Source: Micromonospora inyonensis (GTDB taxonomy: Bacteria; Actinomycetota; Actinomycetes; Mycobacteriales; Micromonosporaceae). From it: DNA of 64,000 nucleotides. Under the pieces are notes generated by a model. The model was not told the origin of the DNA. It did not search any database and saw only the letters and a list, made by a program, of their open reading frames with translations. Position 1 is the first letter of the stretch. Every line of letters begins with the position of its first letter. Location: the NCBI RefSeq assembly GCF_900091415.1, contig NZ_FMHU01000002.1, positions 186,001 through 250,000 of the forward strand, given 5' to 3'. Positions 44,727 to 54,001 of this stretch are shown here, one piece after another. The position numbers were made by a program, and so were the translations under genes.

Positions 44727-45638
44727 TTAGAGGCGGGGGAAGACCTGGACGGGCTGGTCGTCGGGGCTCAGGTCCAGCCCGGCCGGGCCGACGATGAGCG
44801 GATCGGGTACGCCGACCACCTCACGGTCCTTGTCGGTGTAGTCGAAGCGGTGGAGCACGTGGCGCATCGCCTCCAGCCGGGCCCGCTTCTTGTCGTTGCT
44901 CTTGACCACCGTCCACGGCGCGTCGGCGGTGTCGGTGTAGAAGAACATCGCCTCCTTGGCCTCGGTGTACTCGTCCCACTTGTCCAGCGAGGCGATGTCC
45001 ATCGGTGAGAGCTTCCACTGCCGTACCGGGTCGACCTGCCGGACCGCGAAGCGGGTGCGCTGCTCGTTCTGGGAGACCGAGAACCAGAGCTTGACCAGGC
45101 GGATGCCGGAGCGGACGAGCATCCGCTCCAACTCGGGAGCCTGGCGGAGGAACTCCAGGTACTCCTTGCGGGTGCAGAAGCCCATCACCCGCTCCACTCC
45201 GGCCCGGTTGTACCAGGACCGGTCGAAGAGCACGATCTCGCCGGCCGCCGGCAGGTGTGCCAGCCAGCGCTGGAAGTACCACTGGGTGGCCTCCCGCTCG
45301 TTCGGCTTCACCAGGGCCACCACCTTGGCCCCGCGTGGATTCAGGTGCTCCATGAAGCGCTTGATCGTGCCGCCCTTGCCGGCGGCGTCCCGCCCCTCGA
45401 AGATGATCACCAGTCGTTCGCCGCTCTCCTTGATCCACTCCTGGAGCTTGAGGAGTTCGATCTGGAGCAGGCGCTTGTGGTGGTCGTACTCCTCGCGGGT
45501 TAGGCGCTCGTCGTACGGGTAGTCCTCGCGCCAGGTGTCCACCGGGCTGCCGTCCGAGCGGAGCAGCACCGGGTCGTCGTCGTGGTCGTCGACCACCTGG
45601 TAGTCAGCGGAGAGGTCCAGCAGCGCGGCATCGGCCAT
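44727..45638 (-). CDS. ppk2: Polyphosphate kinase 2 (class I)
   Basis: This 303-aa enzyme phosphorylates nucleoside diphosphates using polyphosphate (or the reverse). Walker A is FEGRDAAGKGGT near residue 80, Walker B is IVLFDRSWYNRAG, and the lid block contains FSVSQNEQRTRF. Family residues KLSPMDIASLDKWDEYTEAKE follow. A single PPK2 domain is present. ATG at 45638 has AACGGT on the minus strand 7 bp upstream. No ppk1 or exopolyphosphatase is nearby. Confidence 0.93.
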   Translation of the reverse strand: MADAALLDLSADYQVVDDHDDDPVLLRSDGSPVDTWREDYPYDERLTREEYDHHKRLLQIELLKLQEWIKESGERLVIIFEGRDAAGKGGTIKRFMEHLNPRGAKVVALVKPNEREATQWYFQRWLAHLPAAGEIVLFDRSWYNRAGVERVMGFCTRKEYLEFLRQAPELERMLVRSGIRLVKLWFSVSQNEQRTRFAVRQVDPVRQWKLSPMDIASLDKWDEYTEAKEAMFFYTDTADAPWTVVKSNDKKRARLEAMRHVLHRFDYTDKDREVVGVPDPLIVGPAGLDLSPDDQPVQVFPRL

Positions 45639-45736
45639 GCCGGAGACCGTTACCCCGGCCCGGTCCGGTCATCCGCCCCGGAAGCTGGGAGTTCGCTGGG
45701 AGGCCACCCTCGGGAGCGCAGGGAGGCGGGGCTTTT

Positions 45737-46507
45737 TCAGGAGCGCAGGTAGGACGCGCCGTTGAGGTCGACGATGGTGCCCGAGGCCCACTCCGCCTCC
45801 GGTGACGCCAGCCAGTGCACCGCGGCGGCGATCTCCTCCGGCCGGGCCACCCGGTCGAACGGGCTCTGCGCCCGCACGGCCGCACCCCGGGGCGACTTGA
45901 GGTGCTCGTTGGTCATGTCGGTCTCGACGAAACCGGGTGCCACCGTGGCCACCGCGATGCCGTACGGGGCCAGTGCCACCGCGAGGGACTGCCCCATCGC
46001 GTTCATCCCCGCCTTGCTCGCCCCGTACGCCGGGTTGCCCGGCTCGCCGCGGAAGGCACCCCGGGACGAGACGTTGACGATCCGGCCACCCCGGTCCCGC
46101 ATGTGCTGGGCGGCGCACCAGGCCGCGTTGGCCGCGCCGAGCAGGTTGGTGTCGACGATCTGCCGCCAGCGCTGCCGCCACTGCTCGTACGTGGTCTCGA
46201 AGACCGGGTGCGGCGGGTCCGCCGGACCGAACACCCCGGCGTTGTTGACCAGCACGTCCAGCCCGCCGAGCCGGGTTGCCGCCTCGTCCACGGCGGCTCG
46301 GACCGCGTCCGGGTCGGCCAGGTCGGCGGCGACCACGACGTGCCCGTCGCCGGGCAGTTCCGCCCGGAGCCGTTCGGCCAGTTCCGCCGAGTCGCGGTGG
46401 TGGATCGCCACCCGGTCGCCGCCCGCCGCGAACCTGCGGGCCACCGCGCGGCCGATGCCGCGCGAGGCCCCCGTCACCAGTACCGCCCGAGAGTCCACCC
46501 GCCCCAT
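45737..46507 (-). CDS. Short-chain dehydrogenase/reductase (SDR)
   Basis: This 256-aa NAD(P)-dependent oxidoreductase has TGASRGIG (residues 12-19), NNAG near residue 88, the catalytic YGASK with an upstream Ser (NVSSRGAF) and PGFVETDM. The classical SDR length and fold are complete. FabG-like enzymes and sugar/steroid dehydrogenases all share these features, so the substrate is undetermined. It is divergent from the HIT gene. Confidence 0.88.
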   Translation of the reverse strand: MGRVDSRAVLVTGASRGIGRAVARRFAAGGDRVAIHHRDSAELAERLRAELPGDGHVVVAADLADPDAVRAAVDEAATRLGGLDVLVNNAGVFGPADPPHPVFETTYEQWRQRWRQIVDTNLLGAANAAWCAAQHMRDRGGRIVNVSSRGAFRGEPGNPAYGASKAGMNAMGQSLAVALAPYGIAVATVAPGFVETDMTNEHLKSPRGAAVRAQSPFDRVARPEEIAAAVHWLASPEAEWASGTIVDLNGASYLRS

Positions 46508-46616
46508 GATCCCCGAGGGTCCGGTCCCCGTCCGTCCGGGGCCCGGTGGCCGGGGCCGGGACCTGCGGGGACATGCCGGCGTGGCGTGGGGAGATGCCGG
46601 CCCGGGGCGACGGTCC

Positions 46617-46622
46617 TACCAT
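46617..46622 (+). promoter_or_regulatory. -10 element of a probable leaderless promoter (HIT gene)
   Basis: TACCAT ends 6 bp before the ATG at 46629. Confidence 0.5.
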
Positions 46623-46628
46623 GCGTCG

Positions 46629-46979
46629 ATGACCTCCGACTGCCTGTTCTGCCGCATCGTCGCCGGGGAGATCCCGGCCACCATCGTCCGGGAGACCGCG
46701 ACCACCCTGGCCTTCCGGGACATCGACCCGAAGGCCCCGGTGCACGTGCTGGTGATCCCGAAGGAGCACCACGCCGACGTGGCCACGCTCGGCCAGGCCG
46801 ACCCGGAGCTGGCCGGTCAGGTGCTCGCCACGGCCGCCGAGGTGGCCGAGGCCGAGGGGCTGCTCGCCGACGGCTTCCGGCTGATGTTCAACACCGGCGG
46901 GCACGGCGGCCAGGAGGTCTTCCACGTGCACGCGCACCTGCTCGGCGGGGCTCCGCTCGGCCCGATGCTCGCCCGCTGA
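46629..46979 (+). CDS. HIT family nucleotide hydrolase (HinT-like)
   Basis: This 116-aa protein has the N-terminal CLFCRIVAGEIPATIVRE block and the histidine triad VFHVHAHLLGG, the catalytic HxHxH. HinT-type enzymes hydrolyse AMP-lysine and purine phosphoramidates and also act on aminoacyl-AMP. ATG at 46629 is supported by the leaderless -10; a much longer upstream frame is coincidental. It is followed by palindrome copy D. Confidence 0.92.
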   Translation: MTSDCLFCRIVAGEIPATIVRETATTLAFRDIDPKAPVHVLVIPKEHHADVATLGQADPELAGQVLATAAEVAEAEGLLADGFRLMFNTGGHGGQEVFHVHAHLLGGAPLGPMLAR

Positions 46980-47016
46980 ACTCCCGCCGCTCGCTGAGGC
47001 TCGACACCCTGCCGGG

Positions 47017-47069
47017 GTGGTAGCAGGGGTCCCCTGCTCATCAAAAAGCGGTAACAGGGGACCCCTCCT
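47017..47069. repeat. Dispersed palindrome, copy D
   Basis: The first half GCAGGGGTCCCCTGC (47023-47037) is a near-perfect palindrome, followed by the CAAAAAGCGGTAACA linker and a second GGGGACCCC half. It ends directly against the -10 element of the next gene, so it also forms the upstream part of that promoter. Confidence 0.85.
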
Positions 47070-47075
47070 TACACT
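47070..47075 (+). promoter_or_regulatory. -10 element of a probable leaderless promoter (serine hydrolase)
   Basis: TACACT ends 6 bp before the GTG at 47082 and directly abuts palindrome copy D, which occupies the -35 region. Confidence 0.5.
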
Positions 47076-47081
47076 GGCGGC

Positions 47082-48464
47082 GTGGTGGAGATCAACGTGC
47101 GCCTGGGGCGGATGGTGCGGCAGGTGCAGGCCGGCGCGCGGGTGCCGGCGCTGTCGGTGGCCTTGCACCGGGCCGACCGGCCCCTGTGGGGCCTCACCGT
47201 CGGCGCCACCGGCAACGACGCCCCGCTGACGCCGCAGACCCCGTTCCGGATCGGGTCGGTCACCAAGACCTTCACGGCCGTGCTGGTGCTCCAGTGCCGC
47301 GACGAGGGGCTGCTCGACCTGGACGACCCGGTCGGGCGGCACCTCGACGTGCCCGCGCACGGCGAGCTGACCGTGCGCCGGCTGCTGTCGCACACCTCCG
47401 GTCTGCAACGCGAGCCCTACGGCGACATCTGGGACACGCTGCGCGCCCCCGGGGTCGAACAGCTCCTCGCCGATCTCGCCCGGGCCGAGCGGGTGCTGCC
47501 CCCGGCCCGCCGGTTCCACTACTCGAACCTGGGCATGGCCCTGCTCGGGGAACTGGTCGGGCGGCTGCGTGGCGGCACCTGGGTGGAGGTGCTGGCCGAC
47601 CGGATCCTCGCCCCGCTCGGGCTGGCCGCCACCACCACCCGCCCCGGTCCGCACGCGGCCACCGGCTTCCTGGTCGACGCGTACTCCGACCACGCCCGGC
47701 CGGAGCCGCCGACCGACTTCGGCGCGGTGGGGCCGGCGGCGCAGCTCTGGAGCACGGCCGGGGACATGGCCCGGTGGGCGGCCTTCCTCGCCGACCCGTC
47801 GGCGCTGGATCCGACCGGCGCGGTGCTCGCCCCGGGCACCCTGGACGAGATGCGCTGGCCGCGTACGGTCACCGACGAGACGAACTGGGCGGACGGTTTC
47901 GGCCTCGGGCTGATCCTCGTGCCGCAGCCCAACCGGGTGCTGCACGTCGGGCACGACGGGGCGATGCCCGGCTTCCTCGCCTCGGTCTACGGCCGGCGGG
48001 GCGGCGACGGGACACCGGGGGCGATGGGCTGCGCGGTGCTCGGGTCGGCCGGCACCGCCGGGGCGATCTTCGACCTGCCGCACCGGTTGCTCGCCACCTC
48101 CGTCGAGCACGACCCGGCCGACATCGAGCCGTGGTCGCCGGGCGAGCCGGCCCCGGCGGCGTACCGGGACGTGCTGGGGCGCTGGTGGGGAGAGGGTTTC
48201 GAGTACGTCTTCCTCTGGCGGGACGGGGCGTTGCGGGCCCGCCGGGCAGGGGATCCGCCGGGTAAGCCGGCGGCGGTCTTCGCGCCGCTGCCGGACCGGC
48301 CCGACGTGCTGCGGACGATCTCCGGGCGGGAGGTCGGGGAGCTGCTCCGGCTGACCCGGGACGAGCGGGGGGCGGTGCGCCGGATGCACTGGGCGACCTA
48401 CCGGTTCACCCGCGACCAGCAGACCTTCGACGGGTACGACGTGCGCTGGCCGGACCGGGGCTGA
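47082..48464 (+). CDS. Serine hydrolase, beta-lactamase/class C-like fold
   Basis: This 460-aa protein has the class C/PBP-type catalytic motif SVTK (S59-K62, in IGSVTKTFTA), the second motif HYSNLG near residue 147, and HVGHDGAMPG as the third (HxG instead of KTG). No signal peptide is visible, so it is probably cytoplasmic and not a drug-resistance enzyme. The C-terminal 110 residues form the usual extra lipocalin-like domain. GTG at 47082 is chosen for the leaderless -10. Confidence 0.87.
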   Translation: MVEINVRLGRMVRQVQAGARVPALSVALHRADRPLWGLTVGATGNDAPLTPQTPFRIGSVTKTFTAVLVLQCRDEGLLDLDDPVGRHLDVPAHGELTVRRLLSHTSGLQREPYGDIWDTLRAPGVEQLLADLARAERVLPPARRFHYSNLGMALLGELVGRLRGGTWVEVLADRILAPLGLAATTTRPGPHAATGFLVDAYSDHARPEPPTDFGAVGPAAQLWSTAGDMARWAAFLADPSALDPTGAVLAPGTLDEMRWPRTVTDETNWADGFGLGLILVPQPNRVLHVGHDGAMPGFLASVYGRRGGDGTPGAMGCAVLGSAGTAGAIFDLPHRLLATSVEHDPADIEPWSPGEPAPAAYRDVLGRWWGEGFEYVFLWRDGALRARRAGDPPGKPAAVFAPLPDRPDVLRTISGREVGELLRLTRDERGAVRRMHWATYRFTRDQQTFDGYDVRWPDRG

Positions 48465-48595
48465 CCCCTGGGGGGCGGGCCGCCCGACCGGCGGATGTCC
48501 TGACCGCGCCGCACCGGCCCGCTGGCCCGGAGTCCGCCTGCACGGCGGGCGCGCAACGGGCCGGGTCGGCGGGTGCCGATCCCGGCCCGTGTGGC

Positions 48596-48723
48596 GGGGC
48601 GGTTCAACCGGTCCTGCGGCGGGCGGTTCAGCTGGTCGTGCGGCCGGGGCGGTTCGACCGGTCACACGACGGGGCGGTTCAGCTGGCGTGCGGCCCGGAC
48701 CCCGGTGGGACGGGGCGGTTCAG
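48596..48723. repeat. Tandem repeat, 25 bp x 4 plus partial fifth
   Basis: Units start at 48596, 48621, 48646 and 48671, each with a GGGCGGTTC core. Units 1 and 3 continue with ACCGGTC and units 2 and 4 with AGCTGG, so the real period is 50 bp. A further GGGGCGGTTCAG at 48712-48723 contains the stop codon of the protease gene. No spacers are present. Confidence 0.8.
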
Positions 48724-49277
48724 CCGATCGTGGCCAGCGCCGGCCAGCTGTCCCGGAAGACCTGGGTGCCCTCGGCGCCGAAGCCGCCGAAGTTCCGGTC
48801 GACCTGCGCCGCCTCGGTGCTGTACGGGTACGGGTTGGTGCAGCCGGTGCCGGCGCTGCCGCCGGACATGAGCAGGTAGCACTGGCCGTTGTAGTTGTCG
48901 GGCAGGCCGAGGATGTGGCCGATCTCGTGGGTCATGATCCGCAGCACGCTGTACTGCTGGGCCTGGATCGTGTCGATCACCACGTAGCCGTTGCCGAGGC
49001 TGCGCCGGACGGCGTAGGAGCCGCCACCGGTGGTGTAGTAGATCATCAGGTTCGAGCCGCACTTCGACATGTTGAGGTTGTTCGTGTACGCGTTCCAGAT
49101 CCCGGCGGCCTGGTCGGCGACGCCCGCGTACGGGCCGGCCTGGCTGGTGTTGTAGCAGACCGTCGCGGTGACGACCTCGGCGGCGGCGGGGGCGGGGTTG
49201 GCCAGGCCGAGGCCCAGCACGGTGGCGGCACCGGCGACGAGGGTGGCGAGGCGGCGACCGATCCTTCGTGGGGACAC
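48720..49277 (-). CDS. Snapalysin-type zinc metalloprotease (M7), secreted
   Basis: This 185-aa protein has a Sec signal peptide (basic RRIGRR, then LATLVAGAATVLGLGLANPAPAAA in two blocks, cleavage after about residue 33). The metzincin-like site is HEIGHILGLPD (HExxHxxGxxD, residues 117-127), diagnostic of snapalysin, where Asp replaces the third His. MSGG is the Met-turn. The family is small milk-casein-hydrolysing proteases of streptomycetes, usually next to a LysR-type activator; none is present here. GTG at 49277 follows GGAG. The stop is embedded in a tandem repeat. Confidence 0.92.
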   Translation of the reverse strand: MSPRRIGRRLATLVAGAATVLGLGLANPAPAAAEVVTATVCYNTSQAGPYAGVADQAAGIWNAYTNNLNMSKCGSNLMIYYTTGGGSYAVRRSLGNGYVVIDTIQAQQYSVLRIMTHEIGHILGLPDNYNGQCYLLMSGGSAGTGCTNPYPYSTEAAQVDRNFGGFGAEGTQVFRDSWPALATIG

Positions 49278-49318
49278 GGGTCACACTCCGTTCGTGAGGG
49301 GAAACGGCGGGTGAGCGA

Positions 49319-49348
49319 ATCCTAGATATGGACGTGCATCGATATCAA
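49319..49348 (-). promoter_or_regulatory. Promoter of the snapalysin gene with internal inverted repeat
   Basis: On the minus strand TTGATA (49343-49348) and TAGGAT (49319-49324) are 18 bp apart, a good housekeeping-type promoter. GATAT at 49325-49329 and ATATC at 49342-49346 form an inverted repeat spanning the spacer, a possible operator. The leader is about 35 nt. Confidence 0.55.
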
Positions 49349-49567
49349 TCTGCCCGTTTTGGTGTTGACCAGATATAATCCTGACCTGATGTCGTGATCA
49401 TGGCTTTCCTGGCGGTCGTCCCGAGTCTGCCGAGGTGGGGACGGGGGAAATGGGCCGGGTGTCTCCGGTGTCGACCCGATACCATGGGACCAACGTCCGT
49501 ACGCCGAGCCAGCTCAGGCCGGCGCCGAGAGCGAGAGCAGGTGGCGCAGGGCCCGACGGCCCGAACT

Positions 49568-50629
<1,062 letters not shown>

Positions 50630-50643
50630 AGCAGAGGAAAGAC

Positions 50644-51117
50644 GTGTCCATCGAGATCGCCAACGAGTCCGGTGTCCCGGTCGACACCGACGCCGTGCTC
50701 GCCGTCGCCCGGCACGCCCTCGACGAGATGGGGGTCAACCCCCTCGCCGAGCTTTCCGTGCTGCTGGTCGACATCGACTACATGACCGAGCTGAACCACC
50801 GCTGGATGGGCGGCGACGGGCCGACCGACGTGCTGGCCTTCCCCATGGACGAGGGGAGCGTCGACCACGGGCCGGGGGAGAGCAGCGGCCCGGCCGGCGA
50901 GCCGGCCCTGCTCGGTGACATCGTGCTCTGCCCGGAGGTGGCGGCCAAACAGGCGGCCACCGCCGGGCACAGCGCCGCCGACGAGCTGCACCTGCTCACC
51001 GTGCACGGGGTGCTGCACCTGCTCGGGTACGACCACGCCGAGCCGGAGGAGGAGCGCGAGATGTTCGGGCTCCAGGCGAGGCTGCTCGCCAGTTGGCGGT
51101 CGACCCGAGCCCGGTGA
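50644..51117 (+). CDS. ybeY: Endoribonuclease YbeY
   Basis: This 157-aa RNase acts in 16S rRNA 3'-end maturation and ribosome quality control. The zinc motif [11 protein letters not shown] is complete near residue 119, and [19 protein letters not shown] is the other family block. GTG at 50644 follows AGAGGAA by about 5 bp. Its stop overlaps the next start by 1 bp (TGATG). Confidence 0.95.
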   Translation: MSIEIANESGVPVDTDAVLAVARHALDEMGVNPLAELSVLLVDIDYMTELNHRWMGGDGPTDVLAFPMDEGSVDHGPGESSGPAGEPALLGDIVLCPEVAAKQAATAGHSAADELHLLTVHGVLHLLGYDHAEPEEEREMFGLQARLLASWRSTRAR

Positions 51118-52511
51118 TGACCACCCCGACACTGGCGGCCGGCGCCGCCGGCCTGCCCGACCTGCAACTGCTCGTCTTCGCGGCCGGGCTGGTGGTGCTC
51201 GCCGGGATCATCGCGGCGACCGAGGCGGCGCTGACCGCCGTCTCACCGGCCCGCGCCGCCGAGCTGGCCCGGGACGGCGTCCGCGGCGCGCGTACCCTCC
51301 AGGTCCTCGCCACGGACGTGGTCCGGCACCTCAACCTGTTGCTGCTGCTCCGGCTGCTGGCCGAGCTGACCGCCACCACCCTGGTGGCCCTGGTCGCGGT
51401 GGACACCTTCGGTGCGGGCTGGCGGGCCGCCCTGGTCACCGCCGGGGCGATGACGGTGATCAGCTTCGTGGTGGTCGGGGTCGGTCCGCGCACCATCGGC
51501 CGGCAGCACGCGTACGTGGTCGGTCGGGCGGTCGCCCCGCTGGTCCGCTGGCTGGGGCGGGTGCTCAACCCGCTCGCCTCGTTGCTCATCCTGATCGGCA
51601 ACGCGGTCACCCCCGGCAAGGGGTTCCGGGAGGGTCCCTTCGCCACCCAGGTGGAACTGCGCGAACTGGTCGACCTGGCCGAGCAGCGTGGCGTGGTCGA
51701 GCACGGCGAACGTCAGATGATCCACTCGGTCTTCGCCCTCGGCGACACCATCGCCCGCGAGGTGATGGTGCCGCGCACCGAGATGGTGTGGATCGAGGAG
51801 CACAAGACGCTGGCCCAGGCACTGGTGCTCTTCCTGCGTTCCGGGTTCTCCCGGATCCCGGTGATCGGCGAGAACGTCGACGACGTGCTCGGCGTGCTCT
51901 ACCTCAAGGACCTGATCCGCCGTACCCAGGGCGGCGGCGAGCAGGCCGAAAGGACACCGGTGGCCGAGCTGATGCGCCCGGCGACCTTCGTGCCCGAGTC
52001 CAAGCCGGTCGACGACCTGCTCTCCGAGATGCAGGCGGCCCGCAACCACCTGGTGATCGTCGTCGACGAGTACGGCGGTACCGGTGGCCTGGTCACCATC
52101 GAGGACATCCTCGAGGAGATCGTCGGTGAGATCACCGACGAGTACGACATCGAACGCCCGCCGGTCGAGCACCTGCCGGAGCAGGGGGCGGTGCGGGTGA
52201 CCGCCCGCCTGCCGGTGGAGAATCTGGGCGAGCTGTTCGACGTGGAGCTTCCCGCCGACGAGGTGGAGACCGTCGGTGGCCTCCTCGCCCAGGCGCTCGG
52301 TCGGGTGCCGATCCCGGGCGCGGAGGCGGAGGTCGCCGGGCTGCACCTGGTCGCGGAGGGCACCACCGGTCGACGGAACCGGATCGACACCGTGCTGGTG
52401 CGCCGGGTCGGGCCGAGCGACGAGCAGGAGAACCCGGGGCGGGGTGAACAGGCCGAGCCCCGGGGAGGAAACCCGAACCGATCCGAGGAGAGGCAACCCG
52501 CCGATGCCTGA
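51117..52511 (+). CDS. CNNM/CorC-type hemolysin-family membrane protein
   Basis: This 464-aa protein has an N-terminal DUF21 membrane domain with four hydrophobic segments (LLVFAAGLVVLAGIIAATEAA first), two CBS domains (REVMVPRTEMVWIEEH; LMRPATFVPESKPVDDLLSEM) and a C-terminal CorC_HlyC domain (EIVGEITDEYDIERPP). Homologues export or sense Mg2+. ATG at 51117 overlaps the ybeY stop; a start 8 codons earlier lacks support. It overlaps the next gene by 8 bp. Position equals Rv2366c. Confidence 0.92.
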   Translation: MTTPTLAAGAAGLPDLQLLVFAAGLVVLAGIIAATEAALTAVSPARAAELARDGVRGARTLQVLATDVVRHLNLLLLLRLLAELTATTLVALVAVDTFGAGWRAALVTAGAMTVISFVVVGVGPRTIGRQHAYVVGRAVAPLVRWLGRVLNPLASLLILIGNAVTPGKGFREGPFATQVELRELVDLAEQRGVVEHGERQMIHSVFALGDTIAREVMVPRTEMVWIEEHKTLAQALVLFLRSGFSRIPVIGENVDDVLGVLYLKDLIRRTQGGGEQAERTPVAELMRPATFVPESKPVDDLLSEMQAARNHLVIVVDEYGGTGGLVTIEDILEEIVGEITDEYDIERPPVEHLPEQGAVRVTARLPVENLGELFDVELPADEVETVGGLLAQALGRVPIPGAEAEVAGLHLVAEGTTGRRNRIDTVLVRRVGPSDEQENPGRGEQAEPRGGNPNRSEERQPADA

Positions 52512-52881
52512 GTCACCCGCCGTACCGTCCGCTCTTCCCGCCCCGACCGAGTTGAGCGTCGAGGACGCCAAGCTGGTCATCCTCGCCCGGGGGGCGCGGG
52601 GCCGTGTCGGTGCCGTCGAGGGGGCGGCGGTCCGTGACCAGGACGGCCGGACGTACGCCGCCGCGACCGTCGCGCTGCCGTCGCTGACGGTCACCGCCCT
52701 CCAGTTGGCGGTCGCCTCCGCGGCGGCGGCCGGCGCGTCCCGGCTGGAGGCGGCGGTGGTGGTGACCGAGGCGTCGACCCTGGACCCCGCCGGGCACGCC
52801 GCCGTACGGGACCTCACGACGGATGCGCCGATCCACCTGGCGGCCCCGGACGGCACCGTCCTCGGCACGGTGGTCGAGTGA
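52504..52881 (+). CDS. Degenerate cytidine deaminase-like protein
   Basis: This 125-aa protein keeps the general cytidine-deaminase length and strand pattern (EDAKLVILARGARGRVG; DGRTYAAATVALPSLTVTALQ) but has no cysteine at all. The zinc ligands (HAE or CAE and PCxxC) are missing: where CAE is expected it reads ALQ. It is therefore unlikely to be an active deaminase. The gene overlaps the CNNM gene and era on both sides, equal in position to Rv2365c. A structural or regulatory role is possible but unknown. Confidence 0.72.
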   Translation: MPESPAVPSALPAPTELSVEDAKLVILARGARGRVGAVEGAAVRDQDGRTYAAATVALPSLTVTALQLAVASAAAAGASRLEAAVVVTEASTLDPAGHAAVRDLTTDAPIHLAAPDGTVLGTVVE

Positions 52882-53819
52882 CCCGGCGCGACGAGTCGGC
52901 CCAGCCGGAGGGGGCGGCCCTCGGGGCGGCCGGCGGGGACCGGCCCTACCGGGCGGGCTTCGCCTGTTTCGTCGGTCGGCCGAACGCCGGCAAGTCCACC
53001 CTCACCAACGCGATCGTCGGGCAGAAGATCGCCATCACCTCGAACAAGCCGCAGACCACCCGGCACGTGATCCGGGCCGTCCTGCACCGTCCGGACTCCC
53101 AGCTCGTGCTGGTCGACACGCCCGGTCTGCACCGTCCCCGGACGCTGCTCGGCGAGCGCCTCAACGACCTGGTCCGTTCCACCTGGAGCGAGGTCGACGT
53201 GATCGGCCTCTGCGTCCCGGCGAACGAGCCGGTCGGGCGCGGGGACCGCTTCATCACCGGTGAGCTGGCCGAGCTGAAGGCGACCGTGCTCGCGGTGGTG
53301 ACCAAGACCGACCTGGTCGACAAGAAGCGGCTGGCCGAGCAACTGCTCGCGGTCAGCGAGATGGGCGAGTTCGCCGACGTGGTGCCGGTCAGCGCGGTCT
53401 CCGGGCACCAGGTGGACACCCTGGTCGAGGTGATGACCGGTTACCTGCCGCCGTCGCCGCAGCTCTACCCGGACGACATGCTCACCGAGGACCCGGAGCA
53501 GGTGCTCGTCGCCGAACTGGTCCGCGAGGCGGCCCTGGAGGGCGTCCGGGACGAACTGCCGCACTCGATCGCGGTGATCGTCGAGGAGATGATCCCGGAG
53601 GGCCAGGTCATGAAGATCTACGCCGACGTGTACGTCGAGCGCCCCAGCCAGAAGGCGATCGTGATCGGTCACCGGGGGAGCCGGCTGAAGGACGTGGGCA
53701 CCCGGGCCCGCCGGCAGATCGAGGAGCTGCTCGGCACCCGGGTCTACCTCGACCTGCACGTGCGGGTGGCGAAGGACTGGCAGCGCGACCCGAAGCAGCT
53801 GCGTCGGCTCGGTTTCTGA
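52878..53819 (+). CDS. era: GTPase Era
   Basis: This 313-aa GTPase assists 30S assembly and binds 16S rRNA near its 3' end. The P-loop is GRPNAGKST (residues 33-41), followed by TSNKPQTTRH, DTPGLH and TKTD, and the KH domain has VIGHRGSRLKDVGTRARRQIE. GTG at 52878 overlaps the previous stop (GTGA). The first 24 residues are an actinobacterial extension. A perfect hairpin follows. Confidence 0.96.
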   Translation: MTRRDESAQPEGAALGAAGGDRPYRAGFACFVGRPNAGKSTLTNAIVGQKIAITSNKPQTTRHVIRAVLHRPDSQLVLVDTPGLHRPRTLLGERLNDLVRSTWSEVDVIGLCVPANEPVGRGDRFITGELAELKATVLAVVTKTDLVDKKRLAEQLLAVSEMGEFADVVPVSAVSGHQVDTLVEVMTGYLPPSPQLYPDDMLTEDPEQVLVAELVREAALEGVRDELPHSIAVIVEEMIPEGQVMKIYADVYVERPSQKAIVIGHRGSRLKDVGTRARRQIEELLGTRVYLDLHVRVAKDWQRDPKQLRRLGF

Positions 53820-53838
53820 CGCCGGTCCGAGGTCGACA

Positions 53839-53869
53839 GCGGCGGGTCGGACCGGGTCCGACCCGCCGC
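53839..53869 (+). terminator. Terminator after era
   Basis: A perfect 13-bp stem (53839-53851 with 53857-53869) has a 5-nt loop CCGGG, 20 bp past the stop. Confidence 0.75.
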
Positions 53870-54001
53870 CCGTCCGTGCCACTCTCGCCGGCGTGTGTGG
53901 GATTGCTCACTTTCGATACCCCCGGGCAGGACGTTTGCAGCCGAGGGTGGCCAGGGTAGGAATCGCGACCTGTCCTTGCCCCCGGACATAGATACAGGCT
54001 G

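Noticed and set aside
47082..48464. Beta-lactamase resistance gene
   Set aside because: SxxK and YSN are present, but there is no signal peptide and the third motif is HDG; it fits a general serine hydrolase.
45669..48665. A 998-codon minus-strand frame
   Set aside because: It runs across the SDR, HIT and serine hydrolase genes, all with diagnostic motifs in other frames; composition is typical of a shadow frame.
48596..48723. Possible CRISPR or promoter array
   Set aside because: 25-bp units abut without spacers, and units alternate two variants; it is a simple tandem repeat.
49365..49379. TTGACC and TATAAT as the phoH promoter
   Set aside because: Both hexamers look perfect, but they are only 3 bp apart, so they cannot act together as -35 and -10.
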